Notes: generated by a model not told the origin, from the sequence alone. A DNA stretch of 64,000 nucleotides from Chrysaora quinquecirrha (GCA_014526335.1 JACTAT010000010.1:4194913-4258912), one strand, 5' to 3'. Counted from the first letter of the stretch, positions 47,101 through 56,841 are shown. Translations and numbers: made by a program.

Positions 47101-50100
47101 AAGAAGAAGAAGAAGAAGAAGAAGAAGAAGAGAAGAAGGAGGAGGATGAGGATGACGAAGAGAAAGAAAAGAATAAGTAGTAGAAGTAGAAGAAGAACAA
47201 GAAGGATGGGGAGGAGGACGAGAAAAGAAAGGGGAAAAGAACAAGAACAAGAAGAACAAGAAGATAAGAAGAAGGACGAGGAGGAGGAGGAGGAAGAGGA
47301 AGAGGAGGAATAGAGAAAGAAGAAGAAGAAGACGAAGAGAAAGAAGAGGTTAAGAAGAAGTAACAATGTCAGATGTCTAACCCTATAATCCAGTTCTGAA
47401 AATCGAGCCATAACCAAATCATGGACAGCATTAAACCTGAAAAAAAAAAAAACAGAAAACCACAATTAAGTGTCATGTCTCCTGTAAAGCAATTTATTTC
47501 AGAAATTATGGATTAGATTTAGTAAAAGTAGTACCATGTATCTGAATTCGTCCCATCTTCAAATCGGACATTTCCAGCAGTTTCAAGTTCTAGAATCAGT
47601 CTGTTTATATGAAAATCAGTTATCACTCTGGCTTGTTCGCACATCTCCTTGAAATTTGCATCGATTCTGAAAAAAACAAAATATAAAAAGTCTCTAAGAT
47701 GTATGTATGTATGTATGTATGTATGTTAAATCAAAACCTAAAAGCTGCTCTTTCTTGGGGTTGTGCTTTTGCTGTCACTAAGGTAGACGAATGCAACCAG
47801 ACCCCACGGCACCACAGGCTCCCACAACGAGGCGACACCCCAAAGGCTCCATCCCGGTGCAAAACAGACCAAATATGGACCTATAGAGCAACATCCCCCA
47901 GAAAACCGCAGGGCCAAAGGGATGTGGCGCACTCATCCACTTCAGCTCCTGAGAAATTGTTTCAATTCTTTTTTGAAACAAATTAGTGTATTGTCACGGG
48001 ATCTAGTTCCATGTCGAAACTCCTGTAAATTGGATCTTACTCGCTTCTTCGTTTCTCCCAGACAGTAATCCGTTCCTTTAGAGCTCTTAGTTTCACTCGC
48101 AGCTTTTCTTTTCGGACATTAACGCGTTCAAGGAGTTCTTCAAGCTCATCTCCACTGGACGATTCTGATCCAAGAGTATCAGCCCTGTTCTTCTTAATCT
48201 CAGCCTCTTCATGATCAGGAGACTCGGTATCCTGTCGATCTGCTTCAGCTTCTGAAAAATTACAGAAAAAGCATTAAATTGGTCATGGAACGTAGCATAG
48301 GCAAGCAGAAAGCAAGAAAGCAGTCTTTGAGCTAGTTTTATTACCCGAGTCCCAGTTACCGCTCATGAAACCGAGACTAGCTTCAAACTAGGATTGCTCA
48401 AACTGGTAGTTGTATGGGGGTGTCAGGGGTAGTGGAAGAGCGGAAACAAAACGAAACGAATCAGGTTATGAGTCTAGATTCAAGCCTGCTAAATTTTGAG
48501 AAATGTATAGACTTAAGCCAGACTCATTTCGACCTACAAATAACTGTACCAACCCCCTGGAAAATTATGAAGATAGCAGTATATACACGTTATCAACAAG
48601 AAAAGACGGGTCACCTTTAGCCTCATCGACTGCAATGGTCACGTCACAAAACATTGCTTGGCAAGCAGAATTCGCTCAGCAATGTTTTTGAAAGCTTTAA
48701 AATCATTTTATACATTTATCAAACAACAAGTGTGGGCAAACAATGATTTTTAATGTGGCCAAATGGTCAAACATTTTGTTTGACAAATGTTTGACAAACA
48801 AATTTGATCATCTGCACAGGGTCTTGGATCCCCTTCTTGAAACTGCATTTCCGTGAATACATCTAAATTACTATAGCACGTATCCATAGCAAGAAACGAA
48901 GCTCAAACAAGTACATCGATTTGAGCAAATCAATAACTGTATAGTTTTGGGGGAAAATCCCCGGAAAACCCTTCTGTCTTGGCTCCAATATCTTCCTATT
49001 CCATCTTTTATAATAACACCAACTTTGTAACCGTCTTATTGGCTTACCTGTTTAATTGCAAATGCAACTTTGCAAAGCATATTAGCCGGAACAGACTGCA
49101 GTTTATTTTTCGCCTCTTCGAGCTTCTTCACCGCCTCGTTGTAGCCTCTCTCTAGTGTTTTCAGCCTCATTTTGTAAAACAGTTTTTCTTGGCAACAGTT
49201 GTCTAAAAAACGAAATGTCAAATTGAGAGTTGTGCTTAAATGTGAAATGTTTCTATTTAGAATTTTGGACTACTTGCTTAAATTGTATTACCAAAAGTTC
49301 CTTTATGGTTCCTTAATTTTAACTGTATATTTAGTGACATGACTATTATACAGAGGCACTTTATGTGAGCAAAGCTGGTAATTACTCAAGGCAACATTTT
49401 ATACATGAGTTACATGCAATTTATATGAGTATTGACTACAAATGAATCGAACCGGCTTCCTAATTCTTGAATTTTGCAGAAAGAACCAGGGTGATGTGGC
49501 GTCGTATTCTAATCCAGCTGGCTCGTGGTGTCAGAAACTCGGGGAGGTGAGGGTTCGAGCCCCATCTACTGTAGCATCACAGCCAGGGTCGAGGTCTCAA
49601 TGAGATCCTAGCTACTGGCGCTAAATACACCATTTGACTTTCACCCTTTACCTTCAATCAAAATTGAAAAGTTCCTGAGCGATTTTATAGATTTAAATCT
49701 TTCGGTCTTCTACATGTAGGTTTCTTATTAAGCGGTTCTTTATAAAAGCGTGTACTTCAGCCAGAGGTACATGGAAGCTGCTTCTAATATGCGGGGATTA
49801 CTGCATCCAGTGCTTGAGTTTACTTGAGTTTACTTGAGTTTACAGGAGAAAAGTCATTATATTGTTAGGTACTGCGCCTACCTCTGCCAGTTCCTTGAGT
49901 GTTTTCTGAGAAATATCGTAGGAATCCAGATGGGTTAGATTTGGAAAATGATACAGAATGTGAGTTGAATAGTTGCACATCAGAGAGACAGGAGTTGGAC
50001 GGTAAAGAGGGTCTTTTAAACTTAACGATCGTAGGCAAGGAAGGTTGCAAAGATTGGTAAGGTCCTGAAATAAATAGAAATTAAAAGTTAATATATGTGC

Positions 50101-52735
50101 ACACAATGTATGTTAATATTATTATACAATGTACATTTATTTAATCACAAGCGAGCTACCACCATTGTTATCATTACCTTGACTGGGATTTGAAACAGAG
50201 ACCTTGTGGACAACAAGCCAGTCGACAACTCCACTTCACCACTGCAACGAAACAGTGCAATGAAATAGCCAACTTAACTCGAAGTCCTTTCAGCGATAAG
50301 TCTCCTCCACAGCCAGTCTCCTCCACAGCCAAGGTTAACAATGGTGGTAGTCCACTTGTGATTGAATAAGTATCACGTGTAAGCTTGTATCCAGTTCACT
50401 ATATGCATATAATGAACATTTAGATAGAATTTTCAACAAATGGAGATCTATTTTGGAGAACTTTCTAATAGATATAGTATCAAAATGTATAAATGTAATA
50501 AACATGTACAGTAAAATCCCACGGATGAGAAACCAACTTGTAAAAATCTTCTTAGTTCACCAATAATAGTGGAGTTCCTAAGGTTTTGAGATTTTTAACA
50601 TAGTAAAAGTTTCTTCAACAGGTTCTTAACTTCACAAAAATATGTCTTTTCTGGTGAAAACATTCAATGAAAGCCTTCAAAAATATTCTTGAGTAAAAAG
50701 AGTTGATAAAATAAGGAATATCATAACGAAGAGCCAATTGCCTATAAACAACCGAACGCCACGTGAATGAGTTTATCATTCAAATTAAATCACCTATGCA
50801 TTAAAGGTGGTTGCTTATTCGTCTTAAAAAATACACAAAATAAAAGATTCAGATTCAAGGCAGCAAATTTGTACCTTAAATGACGTGATAAAATTTCCAG
50901 AAAGATTTATCGTTGCCAATTTCTTGTTTCCATCAAAAGTATTTCCTAAAAGAAGCAAATTCTGGTGTTATCTGTACAGTATTGATAAAACAGAACTGTT
51001 TGTGATTAAGTATGTATGATGTATTGTTAGTTTTAGTTAACCTACTTTACCAAATATGATGTAAACACATTAATAACTCAAGATCAACTACAAGCACAGG
51101 AAAATTAAAGATATCTTTGGAATTGGGACTTTGCGGAGAGTGTCCTTGCCGAACTTTTTGAAAAACGTTAAGACTTGTTTAGTAAGCTTTAAATAGCATA
51201 TAGTAGCCTTGAAATAAAACGAGAAGGGATGTGGAATTCGACAAGCCATCGTTAAAAGGGGCAAAGATTATAATTAAATATGCTTGAAGTGATTCCAGTC
51301 ATCTCTAAGTCACTGAGGACAAGGCACAAGCATTTAAAGTTTCTAGGTCAAGAGATTTTTTAGTCTCTTTATCTTAAACTGCTCGTTCTTATGTGTGGGT
51401 TTGTACTCTTCTAAAGCTGGCTTCAAAGCATGAGTGATTAGATTACTAAAATAATAATTTCATTTCACCTATTTCAGATATTTTGTTTTCTGCAAGATTG
51501 ATTTCTCGTAGGTTGTCAAGATTCGATATGCCCTGAAAAGAAAAGTGCATGATATAAGTTCGCTGATAAATTGACATAACATCTGTTTAACAGTAAACTA
51601 AAAAGGCTAGCGCCTCTAAATATTCTAGAAACAGCTAAAGGTTACTGGGTTTTCCGACTATAAACACATAGAATAGGTTTTCACGTACTAGAGCAGAATG
51701 AGAATATGGGACAGAGGAATTAGTGAGAACAGTGTCTTTGGGGGAATAGCAAATTTTCTAATTCTTTTTTGTTTTGTTTAGGAGTTTGGGAATTTGTTGA
51801 CATTAAAAACAAAAGCCCGGTACTTTTGTAGACAAAAAAACGTTCGTATTCTCAGCAACTCTATTTGTCTCGCTGCTTGATCGAGCAAGCTTGTTTGCGT
51901 TCGAGAACAATACAAATTCCAGCCTCGCTTTCTGATTGGTGCGTCTGGATGGGCATCTGGGTACATACTCCGTTCGAGTTCTGGCGTTATACTCCGAGAA
52001 GTGTCCGAGGAAAAAGGCCAGTGTGACCAAAGTAGGACAAAAGACATTTCCGCTTTTTTTGCTACTCTAAAGTTTTGTACATCTCAAAGAGATACATTGG
52101 AGAAAAGGGCACAATACAGAAATAGAAGCTAGATCGACAAATAAGCAAACCTCAATCTTTGCTATTTCATTTCCATTCAGCCATAAAAGTTCCAAGTTTG
52201 CTAGATGACTCAAATTTTGGATTTTCTTTATCGCATTATCATAGAAATAAAGCTTTTTTAGTTTTTTGTTTTCATCCAAGCCTTCAATAACCTAAGACAA
52301 ACAACGGACGAGATTACCAAGATGACGATTGATGATGGTGAGATAGATGATGGCGATGTAGATGATGATGATGAAGAAAGAGATGATGGGGATAATAATG
52401 GTGATGACAATAATGCAATGGTGCAATGATGATGATCAAGACGATCATGAAAATCATGAATAGAATGATCGGGATGGCGACGATGACGATGATGATGATG
52501 ATGGTGGTGGTCGTGGCAATAATGCAATGGTGCAATGATGACAATCATGATGATCATGATGATGACGATGATGAAAATGATGAAAATAATGATGATGAAG
52601 ACAATGGTGACGAAGTTAACGATGATGGCAATGATGATGATGCTGACAACGATGATGACGAAGATGATCATAACGAGGACAATGTTGATGATGATGATGG
52701 TGGTGATGATGCTGATGATTATCAGGCTGACAATT

Positions 52736-52771
<36 letters not shown>

Positions 52772-53837
52772 ATTATTGTGATGATGATGATGGCAATGGT
52801 GTAAATGATGCTGATAATTACCATGTTGATGATGGTGATGATGCAGATGATGATGATGATAGTTATGATGACAATGATGATGATGGTGATATTGTTGATG
52901 ATCATGATCATGAAGATGATGATGGTGGTGAAGAAAATGATTGTCTTATTACCTCAATGGAGCATTCACAAAGCCATAGTTCTTCCAGATGACTTAGAAA
53001 TTCCAAATTTCTTATCTTAGAAATCTGATGCCCAACTAAGCATAGTTTCACAAGATTAGGGAACTGATGCAGAGATGGTATCATTGGGATGCCATTGAGA
53101 AACATCTCAAGCACATCAGTGTGTTTGTATTCAGCTTTATCAGAATATTCCAGTCCATTTGATGAGCACTGGAAAAGAAAAATGAACTCTATCAAACATT
53201 ATCTAAGCATACAGTGGTGTATCAGACACAAAGGTCAGGGGCAGTGCTAGAAAAATTTCTTAGGGTGGTCTAAGGCACCAAATTGTGGAGTGAAATTTTA
53301 TTAATTGGTTTGTCTTCATTATTGGGTTTACTGATAAAGCAATCAAAATGACCAGTCTGCTGAGTAAATGTCTGATTTGTGATTCTCAAAAGGGTGTCAT
53401 ACCTGGCCCACCCCCAATACAGCTGCTATGACAATGGTCTAATTTTCAACATTTGAATATTTTGCTAAGCAAAAAAGATTTTAACCCTATGAATGAGTCT
53501 TTAAAACATACTGATGCCATCTCCTAAAACTCAATAACTGTTTTGATAAGAGAAGAGGAGGTTTAAGGGGGGTTTTGATTTTGCTCAGCATCACAGAATG
53601 ACAGAAGGGCATTTCTCAGAGGAGATTTAAAAAGATTAGAGTCATAGTTTAACTGTAGGTGTCATAAGAAAGTTCAAACATTTTTCTAGCCCTTTTTCTA
53701 CAAAACTGCAATAGAAACTTAATACAGAGACGGTAAAGAGAAGGAAAAACTTTTCTTACCAGTTCTTCTAGCCAAATTTGCTGCTCCGCTGGGCAAGAAT
53801 TGCTTGCGTTTTTAGCTGCTTCTTTGTTGTCCATCAT
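28552..53837 (-). CDS. LRRC9: Leucine-rich repeat-containing protein 9
   Basis: Minus-strand exons: 53837-53760, 53168-52953, 52291-52151, 51532-51469, 50945-50875, 50064-49882, 49202-49048, 48251-48041, 47666-47535, 47436-47382, 45934-45820, 44917-44797, 43841-43778, 43145-42944, 42090-41930, 41474-41408, 41246-41204, 40113-39982, 39892-39626, 38768-38658, 38571-38505, 38114-37969, 37264-37190, 36313-36191, 36038-35995, 35138-35007, 33764-33691, 33469-33390, 32906-32842, 32580-32508, 31839-31771, 30885-30658, 30014-29879, 29033-28952, 28570-28552. About 1334 residues; vertebrate LRRC9 is somewhat longer, about 1450. Layout: N-terminal LRRs (about 27-250; LEELWLCEC, LELLWLNGNEI, LCNLPCLRSLSLKDP), a charged coiled-coil (252-370), a HVFDPKIILPEYLVEFEY block (about 580-600), then two more LRR groups split by GHSNFVEVCELDL (about 1025). 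A cytosolic scaffold is likely; its role is unknown. Phases fail at exons 6/7, 7/8, 10/11 and 17/18, where short exons seem missing. The 3' end (HRGRR stop) is the least certain part. Confidence 0.9.
29117..29245. mobile_element. MITE G, degraded copy
   Basis: GAGGGCCAATTCACTTC to GAGTGAAATACCCGATC, with the inner TTGGAAATCCTTTTG and AATCTCGTACGCC blocks seen in other G copies. Confidence 0.6.
29490..29760 (-). repeat. Dispersed repeat K, minus orientation
   Basis: Inverted relative of 8228-8430, with AACGTCAGAAACAGACCGAA and ACAGCGGAAACATTTTCGGG. In an LRRC9 3' intron. Confidence 0.75.
30060..30360 (+). mobile_element. LTR and primer-binding site of an LTR retrotransposon, remnant
   Basis: A TG...CA segment (TGTGTCAAGTACTGG to GTGCTTCACA, 30060-30236) contains a TATA-like region and a terminator-like end. 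It is followed by TTTGGTGCCGTGACC, a typical tRNA primer-binding site. The leader then runs to an ATG near 30331 that opens only a short frame. No second LTR or pol domain is present, so only the 5' end remains, inserted in an LRRC9 intron against the gene's direction. Confidence 0.6.
30515..30605 (-). mobile_element. SINE-D fragment
   Basis: TGGATTTGAACCACAGACCTTGAGCCTAAATGGCGCAAGTACTAACCACT-type tRNA-like stretch, relative of 7150-7275. It lies about 50 bases from LRRC9 exon 32's donor. Confidence 0.55.
30960..31120 (-). repeat. Dispersed repeat K, minus orientation
   Basis: AACGTCAGAAACAGACCGAA and GACAAAGGCGGAATTTATA blocks shared with 29490-29760. Confidence 0.75.
31205..31390 (-). mobile_element. 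SINE-A copy
   Basis: GCCAGTAGCTAGCATCTCAA body, a small internal duplication of GACCCTGGACCCTGGCTGTG, and GCCAGCTGGATAAGAGCAAC head. Confidence 0.7.
32089..32461. mobile_element. Palindromic MITE H1, best full-length copy
   Basis: Left end GGCCTTGGCCAAACGACCAA and right end TTTGATCGTTTGGCCAAAGCC are inverted repeats. TAA stands directly outside both ends, matching the 3-base TWA target duplication of PIF/Harbinger elements. The interior is built from further inverted CAAACATT/AATGTTTG arms. About 370 bases, no coding capacity. In an LRRC9 intron. Confidence 0.8.
33240..33345 (+). repeat. (GAA)n microsatellite
   Basis: GAAGAA with CAAGAA interruptions on the plus strand, in an LRRC9 intron about 45 bases from the exon 28 donor. 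Confidence 0.9.
33775..34065 (+). repeat. (GAA)n microsatellite
   Basis: Long AAG/GAA run with GATAAAG interruptions. It begins about 10 bases upstream (in the LRRC9 sense) of the exon 27 acceptor, so it supplies that intron's pyrimidine tract. Confidence 0.9.
34150..34290. mobile_element. Short palindromic element with CCCCCCCAGTTCAATGTTGAT ends
   Basis: TTCAATGTTGAT near 34170 and ATCAACATTGAATGGGGG near 34260-34277 are inverted, with C- and G-runs outside them. Confidence 0.55.
34375..34910. mobile_element. Cluster of H1 palindromic MITE copies
   Basis: Three consecutive units each carry an ATTCTTTG(C/G)(T/A)-like start, a GACGAGCATTGTTTTG or GACAAGCATTGTTTTG block, a TTAAACATTTTCCTTGA-like arm and a TTTGATCGTTTGGCCAG-like end. 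One ends with GGCCAGGGCCTAAAG, close to the consensus end plus TAA. Confidence 0.7.
35007..35138 (-). other. LRRC9: LRRC9 exon followed by a GC-AG intron
   Basis: Exon 26 ends ACAAG and is followed by GCAAGT rather than GTAAGT; the next exon, 33764-33691, begins after TTTCAAG and continues in frame. GC-AG introns are a known minor class, usually with a strong AAG/GCAAGT donor as here. Confidence 0.75.
35340..35490 (+). mobile_element. SINE-B, best copy
   Basis: GGGGACAGCCTTGGACCGTA, then a tRNA-like ATAGCTCAGTGGAAACG (box A) and CTGGTTCGAATCCCATC (box B). A possible displaced tail with GTGTTTGCCATCCATGACA lies at 35890-35940. Confidence 0.75.
36400..37160 (+). repeat. Long (GAA)n tract
   Basis: About 760 bases of imperfect GAA/AAG on the plus strand in the LRRC9 intron between exons 23 and 24. 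Long Ser/Phe- or Lys/Glu-rich frames on both strands are artefacts of the repeat. Confidence 0.95.
37418..37890. mobile_element. Inverted pair of repeat E
   Basis: Left arm 37418-37640 and right arm 37690-37890 are inverted relatives: AGATGGCGGACATCTTGAGT against AAGATGTCAACCATCTCCCA, and TAAGGGAATCCACTCT against AGAGGATTCCCTTGTTG. It may be one long foldback element. In an LRRC9 intron. Confidence 0.7.
39120..39225 (+). mobile_element. SINE-A 3' fragment
   Basis: GCGTCACAGGCAAGGTGGAG and GATCCTAGCAACTGGTGCTA match the SINE-A body; the tRNA-like head is missing. Confidence 0.65.
40262..40390. mobile_element. Repeat E copy
   Basis: GACCTTTTTAAAGAGGTCTGG then AGGGGAATCCTCTCCACGTG, as in other E copies. 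Confidence 0.6.
41820..41912. mobile_element. Repeat E end fragment, inverted
   Basis: CCTCCACCATCTTCCAGAAA and CCCAGACCTCTTTGAAAAGG followed by TA; matches the other repeat E ends. Confidence 0.6.
42120..42615. mobile_element. H1 palindromic MITE cluster
   Basis: TAAGGCTTTGGTGAAAAGAT begins the cluster. GATCAAACATTGTTGATCAA and GATCAAACATTGTTGGTCAA recur inside it. Confidence 0.7.
43913..44324. mobile_element. 412-base foldback element with TA flanks
   Basis: The element is one long imperfect palindrome: arms of about 195 bases pair over their length. Ends GACTATTTCAACTAAGGGCC and, inverted, GACCATTTCAACTAAGGGCC. TA dinucleotides flank both ends (43911-43912, 44325-44326), as for Tc1/mariner-type insertion. 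The centre near 44108 contains GGGTGTAAAATTTCACCCCC. It lies in the LRRC9 intron upstream of exon 13. Confidence 0.85.
44460..44690. mobile_element. H1 palindromic MITE copy
   Basis: TTTAGGCACTGGCTAAATGATCAAACATTG left end; right part AATGTTTGACCAACAATGTTTGATC. Confidence 0.7.
44955..45660. repeat. Minisatellite A, second array
   Basis: About 30 diverged units of the same CCTCCACATTACTGA-type sequence as 1-380, here with TGATGATAG and CATCCT variants, in an LRRC9 intron. Confidence 0.9.
46000..46980. other. Odd AT-rich tract in an LRRC9 intron
   Basis: About 1 kb of AT-rich sequence with many GAAATTAGAA/ATAAGAA-like words but no exact period and few long homopolymers. It resembles 14410-15560 in texture. 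It sits where an LRRC9 exon should be (between exons 10 and 11), but none was found. Confidence 0.4.
47020..47355 (+). repeat. (GAA)n tract
   Basis: Imperfect GAA/GAG run on the plus strand in an LRRC9 intron, close to the exon 10 donor. Confidence 0.95.
47699..47726. repeat. (ATGT)n microsatellite
   Basis: Six to seven ATGT units about 30 bases upstream, in the gene's sense, of LRRC9 exon 9. Confidence 0.9.
48620..48830. mobile_element. H1 palindromic MITE fragment
   Basis: GTCACAAAACATTGCTTGGC and AATGGTCAAACATTTTGTTTGACAAATG, with an AATTTGATCATCTGCACAGGG degenerate end. Confidence 0.65.
49265..49760. repeat. Repeat L split by a SINE-A insertion
   Basis: Repeat L pieces (AAGTTCCTTTATGGTTCCTTAATTTTAACTG-like left, TCTTTCGGTCTTCTACATGTAGG right) flank a plus-strand SINE-A at 49487-49660 with GGGTTCGAGCCCC box B and GATCCTAGCTACTGGCGCTA. 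The SINE therefore arrived after repeat L. Confidence 0.65.
51830..52100 (+). repeat. Dispersed repeat K, plus orientation
   Basis: TTTCTGATTGGTGCGTCTGG, GTTATACTCCGAGAAGTGTCC and AAGTTTTGTAC blocks parallel 8240-8400. Confidence 0.7.
52316..52935 (+). repeat. (GAT)n microsatellite
   Basis: Imperfect GAT run with a duplicated AATGCAATGGTGCAATGATG motif, in LRRC9 intron 2, reaching to within about 20 bases of the exon 2 donor. Confidence 0.95.
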
Positions 53838-54244
53838 AAGAAGTGCAATACAGTTCTGGCTAGTTGCTCTCTAGCATTCTAGCTTTAGGTGACAGATACA
53901 GAAAATCTCCATGATTGTAATGAAGTTCTTGACAACTAATCTGGTGAAAGAAAGATGAGTCTTTGTCAGCTTGATGGAACAGTGAGAGCTGTTGTGCTGA
54001 AGGGTTATTCGTTTAATTAAACACCCAACCTAATTCCCCTCCTAAAAGGAAGCACTTATTTGTATCAGTTTATTGGAAAAGCAACTTTCTATTAGTCTTC
54101 TTATTTTTCTGTTAATAAACCTATGGTGTATTTGTTGTGGCATACATACATAGAATGCACCATGGTTTCTTGCATTGCCTGGGGGCAAGAAATGAATGCC
54201 ATGGGATTTGGTATTGGGGAGCAGAGGTAAACTCGTGCATGCGT

Positions 54245-54425
54245 ATTAAAACATGTGATTCTCACTTCCCAGTCTGAGAAGTGTTGCATGTACATGCAAG
54301 AGATAAACAATGGAACAATAGAAAAGAAGAATGGAAAAATGCTTCTGCATGCACAAGAGACGAGATCTCGTGGAGAACTGCCATACTCCGCAGACTGGCT
54401 CATTTTCACTGGCAAAGTGCATAAC
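54245..54425. repeat. Dispersed palindromic element I, copy 2
   Basis: CAGTCTGAGAAGTGTTGCATG, AACAATGGAACAATAG and CATACTCCGCAGACTGG; the ends are inverted. It lies between the LRRC9 and POLR3K starts. Confidence 0.6.
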
Positions 54426-54684
54426 ATTGACATATTCAGCTTGACTTTACACCTCCTGCTCCTGTGCTGTGGTGTGGTGGGGTGGTCACAAAAACCCAAA
54501 AAAACTACCCATACTTACCTAATACCTATATCCCACATTTTCTTGGTTTCTTGCAACGCTTTTACAGTTGCACGGATATTTATTCATTGTTTCTTGGTTG
54601 TCAGAGGTTCACCACAAGGAAAGCGAGAGTTTTCAGCCAAGAAAGGCTAATTGAACTAGCAACAACCACCAATCTGCAACTGCA

Positions 54685-54732
54685 AAAATGGCGGTGTGAA
54701 TCAAAACGAGATTAGGTTGCTATGGAAATAAC
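54685..54732. promoter_or_regulatory. Candidate POLR3K promoter elements: YY1-like and RFX X-box-like
   Basis: AAAATGGCGG (54685-54694) fits the AANATGGCGG core used near many animal housekeeping starts. GTTGCTATGGAAATAAC (54716-54732) resembles the RFX X-box GTTGCYATGGNAAC with one or two mismatches. They lie 65-110 bases upstream of the POLR3K ATG. LRRC9 starts 880 bases away on the other strand. Confidence 0.4.
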
Positions 54733-54796
54733 GCATGCGCATACGAATGGCAAACAGCAACAACACGGGAATTAATTTTTCCTTCACTTGATCAAA

Positions 54797-55546
54797 ATGT
54801 TGCTTTTTTGTCCAACTTGTGCTAATGTTCTGGTTGTAGAAGAAGGCACAGGGGAATCATCTTTCAGATTTGCTTGCAAAACATGCCCATTTATATATAA
54901 CATCAATAGAAAGGTATGATCACTTGTATACATACTCATCTCTAATTTGTCTTCAGTGATTGGGAATAAAAATACTATAGATAGGCCTAAAAACTGCACA
55001 TGTATGTCGATGCCATGCATGATCTGAGCTTAGTAACTCTAAAGAATCCTACAGCTTTTCTTAATGAGTGGTTTTTCTTTGTTTTAGATATCTGACAAGA
55101 AGTTTCCAAAATTAAAAGAAGTGGATGATGTACTTGGAGGTTCATCAGCTTGGGAAAATGTTGATTCTACTAATGGTAATTATTTGTTGAATGATAATAA
55201 GACAAGTGCAGGTCTGCAATACTGGAGGGGGCAGGCTGGACAGGAACCCCCTTACCCCCAATTGAAAAACTATTTTTCTGATATTCCCCCCTCCCCAATG
55301 TTTTCTGCTCCTACAGCAATGGAAAGTAACATTATGATAATTGTTGCATAAATATTTATCAGGTTATTGCCCCTGATATACTCTAAGAGTTATTCATGAA
55401 ACTTTCTTATTTTTGCAGAAAAATGTCCAAAATGTGAACATCCAAAAGCATATTTTATGCAGATTCAAACAAGATCAGCTGATGAGCCGATGACAACTTT
55501 TTACAAATGCTGCAATCCTGAATGTGGACATAGATGGAAGGAATGA
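54797..55546 (+). CDS. POLR3K: DNA-directed RNA polymerase III subunit RPC10/POLR3K
   Basis: Exons 54797-54913, 55088-55175 and 55419-55546 join in phase (GT-AG) to give 110 residues; family members are about 108. The subunit sits in RNA polymerase III in the nucleus and supports transcript cleavage and termination, resembling TFIIS. Exon 1 encodes the N-terminal zinc ribbon ([17 protein letters not shown], then [11 protein letters not shown]). Exon 2 is the linker with a [14 protein letters not shown] segment. Exon 3 is the C-terminal TFIIS-like ribbon: [29 protein letters not shown], containing the acidic RSADE hairpin tip, then CNPECGHRW. All eight zinc-ligand cysteines are present. AATAAA lies at 55735-55740. 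It is divergent from LRRC9, 960 bases apart start to start. This is the one clearly intact known gene in the window. Confidence 0.97.
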
Positions 55547-55734
55547 AATTCCAGTAAATCAATTAATGTCCTCTTCCATGCTAAGAAGTTGATCTTTATC
55601 TGCTCAACAAACCTGCATCTACTTGAAAACCACCTTGAAAAGGAAGTAACAGTTCTGACTGAAAATCTATGATTTACTGCAAAACTGCTGCCAGTTCATT
55701 GTGAGAGTAAGACCTCCAAAAGATACAATGTGAT

Positions 55735-55740
55735 AATAAA
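55735..55740 (+). promoter_or_regulatory. POLR3K polyadenylation signal AATAAA
   Basis: Canonical hexamer about 190 bases after the stop codon. Confidence 0.6.
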
Positions 55741-56530
55741 GAGGTAAAATGAATAATATTATGAAGATAGTAGCCAGAGAATGCAACTACTCTATGTTGG
55801 TTTCTTTGCCAGCAACCAAGCCAGCAAGCAATCTTTATTTGTTAACATGCAGGCCAGAGGTTCTGGCAGTTATGCAGCTGATGTGAATCTGCAGCTTTTG
55901 CCCCAGAGTAATGTAGAACCATGTAACATACCCCCTTAGCAACTGGCATGTCTTTCAGCAAAAGTTTCTCCGATTTGCCAGATCTAGTGTCATACCATCA
56001 ATAAAATAGACAAGTTGAAATAACCCAGAATTCTATATTGATTTTAACATTGAATAAATATCTTAAATAGTAATAAATAATAATACTTTGCATAAAAGTT
56101 GCAGAAAACATCGAAAATATTTGTTCAATTTAAAATTTTAAGCATAAAATTTAATAGTAACTTTAAAACAATAACTTAATATAATGTGATTTAAAATTAA
56201 AATATTCATAAAATCTACAAAAATAACTAAATTGAAAGACAGAAATGGTAGTTCCTTAAGTCATTGATTCTAAACAGACACCAATCCAAATCAGTTGCAA
56301 TCAAGCTGATTCGATCAGAAAGCATTTATCTGGGCCAGAATTAAGTTAAATCTGCCTAAACTTAAACTTAACCAAGCCGTATTTAGTTCAGGCTGATTCT
56401 GGTCGGGATTAGCTTGCTTCAGGTTGTTTCTGCTCTGCTTGGTCACCTCGTTTGATTTTAGCTCAGTTTGTCTCGGTTAGATGTTTCAGCTCGGCTTCAG
56501 CCCGGCTCGGATAGATCGACTCAACTTTGG
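55741..56530. other. AT-rich spacer, no gene seen
   Basis: Contains an AT-rich tract at about 56030-56240 and CTCGGCT/GGCTCGGTT pyrimidine-rich words after 56450. No exon supported. Confidence 0.45.
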
Positions 56531-56544
56531 CTCGGTTACGTTCC

Positions 56545-56830
56545 TCAAGTTCGGTTCGGGTGGATTGAGAGCAGTTACTGTTGTCATTTCTACGAGAATT
56601 CTTCTTTCCTCGCTCTTTCAATTTTTAGTCAATTTGTAGTTCGTGGTTAATTTTGGTTCTTTGTTTCAGTAAGCGGCAATATTTTTGCTAAGCTTTCGAC
56701 TCGGTTCCATTCGTTTAACGTCGGTCATCATCGGTTTTTGTGGATTGAAAGCTGTTACTGTTGTCTCTTCTACGTGAATTCTTCGTTCCTTGCTGTTTCA
56801 ACTTGTAGTCAACCTGTGAAGTTCAGTCTT
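56545..56830. repeat. 82-base imperfect duplication
   Basis: About 56560-56640 and 56745-56826 share GGATTGA(G/A)AGC(A/T)GTTACTGTTG and TACG(A/T)GAATTCTTC. Plus-strand frames here are not splice-supported; the region would be 3' UTR of the minus-strand gene. Confidence 0.7.
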
Positions 56831-56841
56831 GAAATCCGCGA

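Noticed and set aside
46992..47465. 157-codon minus-strand frame
   Set aside because: Only its first residues coincide with LRRC9 exon 10; the rest is a GAA tract past the donor.
52258..52992. Frames of 188-217 codons rich in Asp, Met or Ile
   Set aside because: Products of a GAT microsatellite; the real exons of LRRC9 lie on either side.
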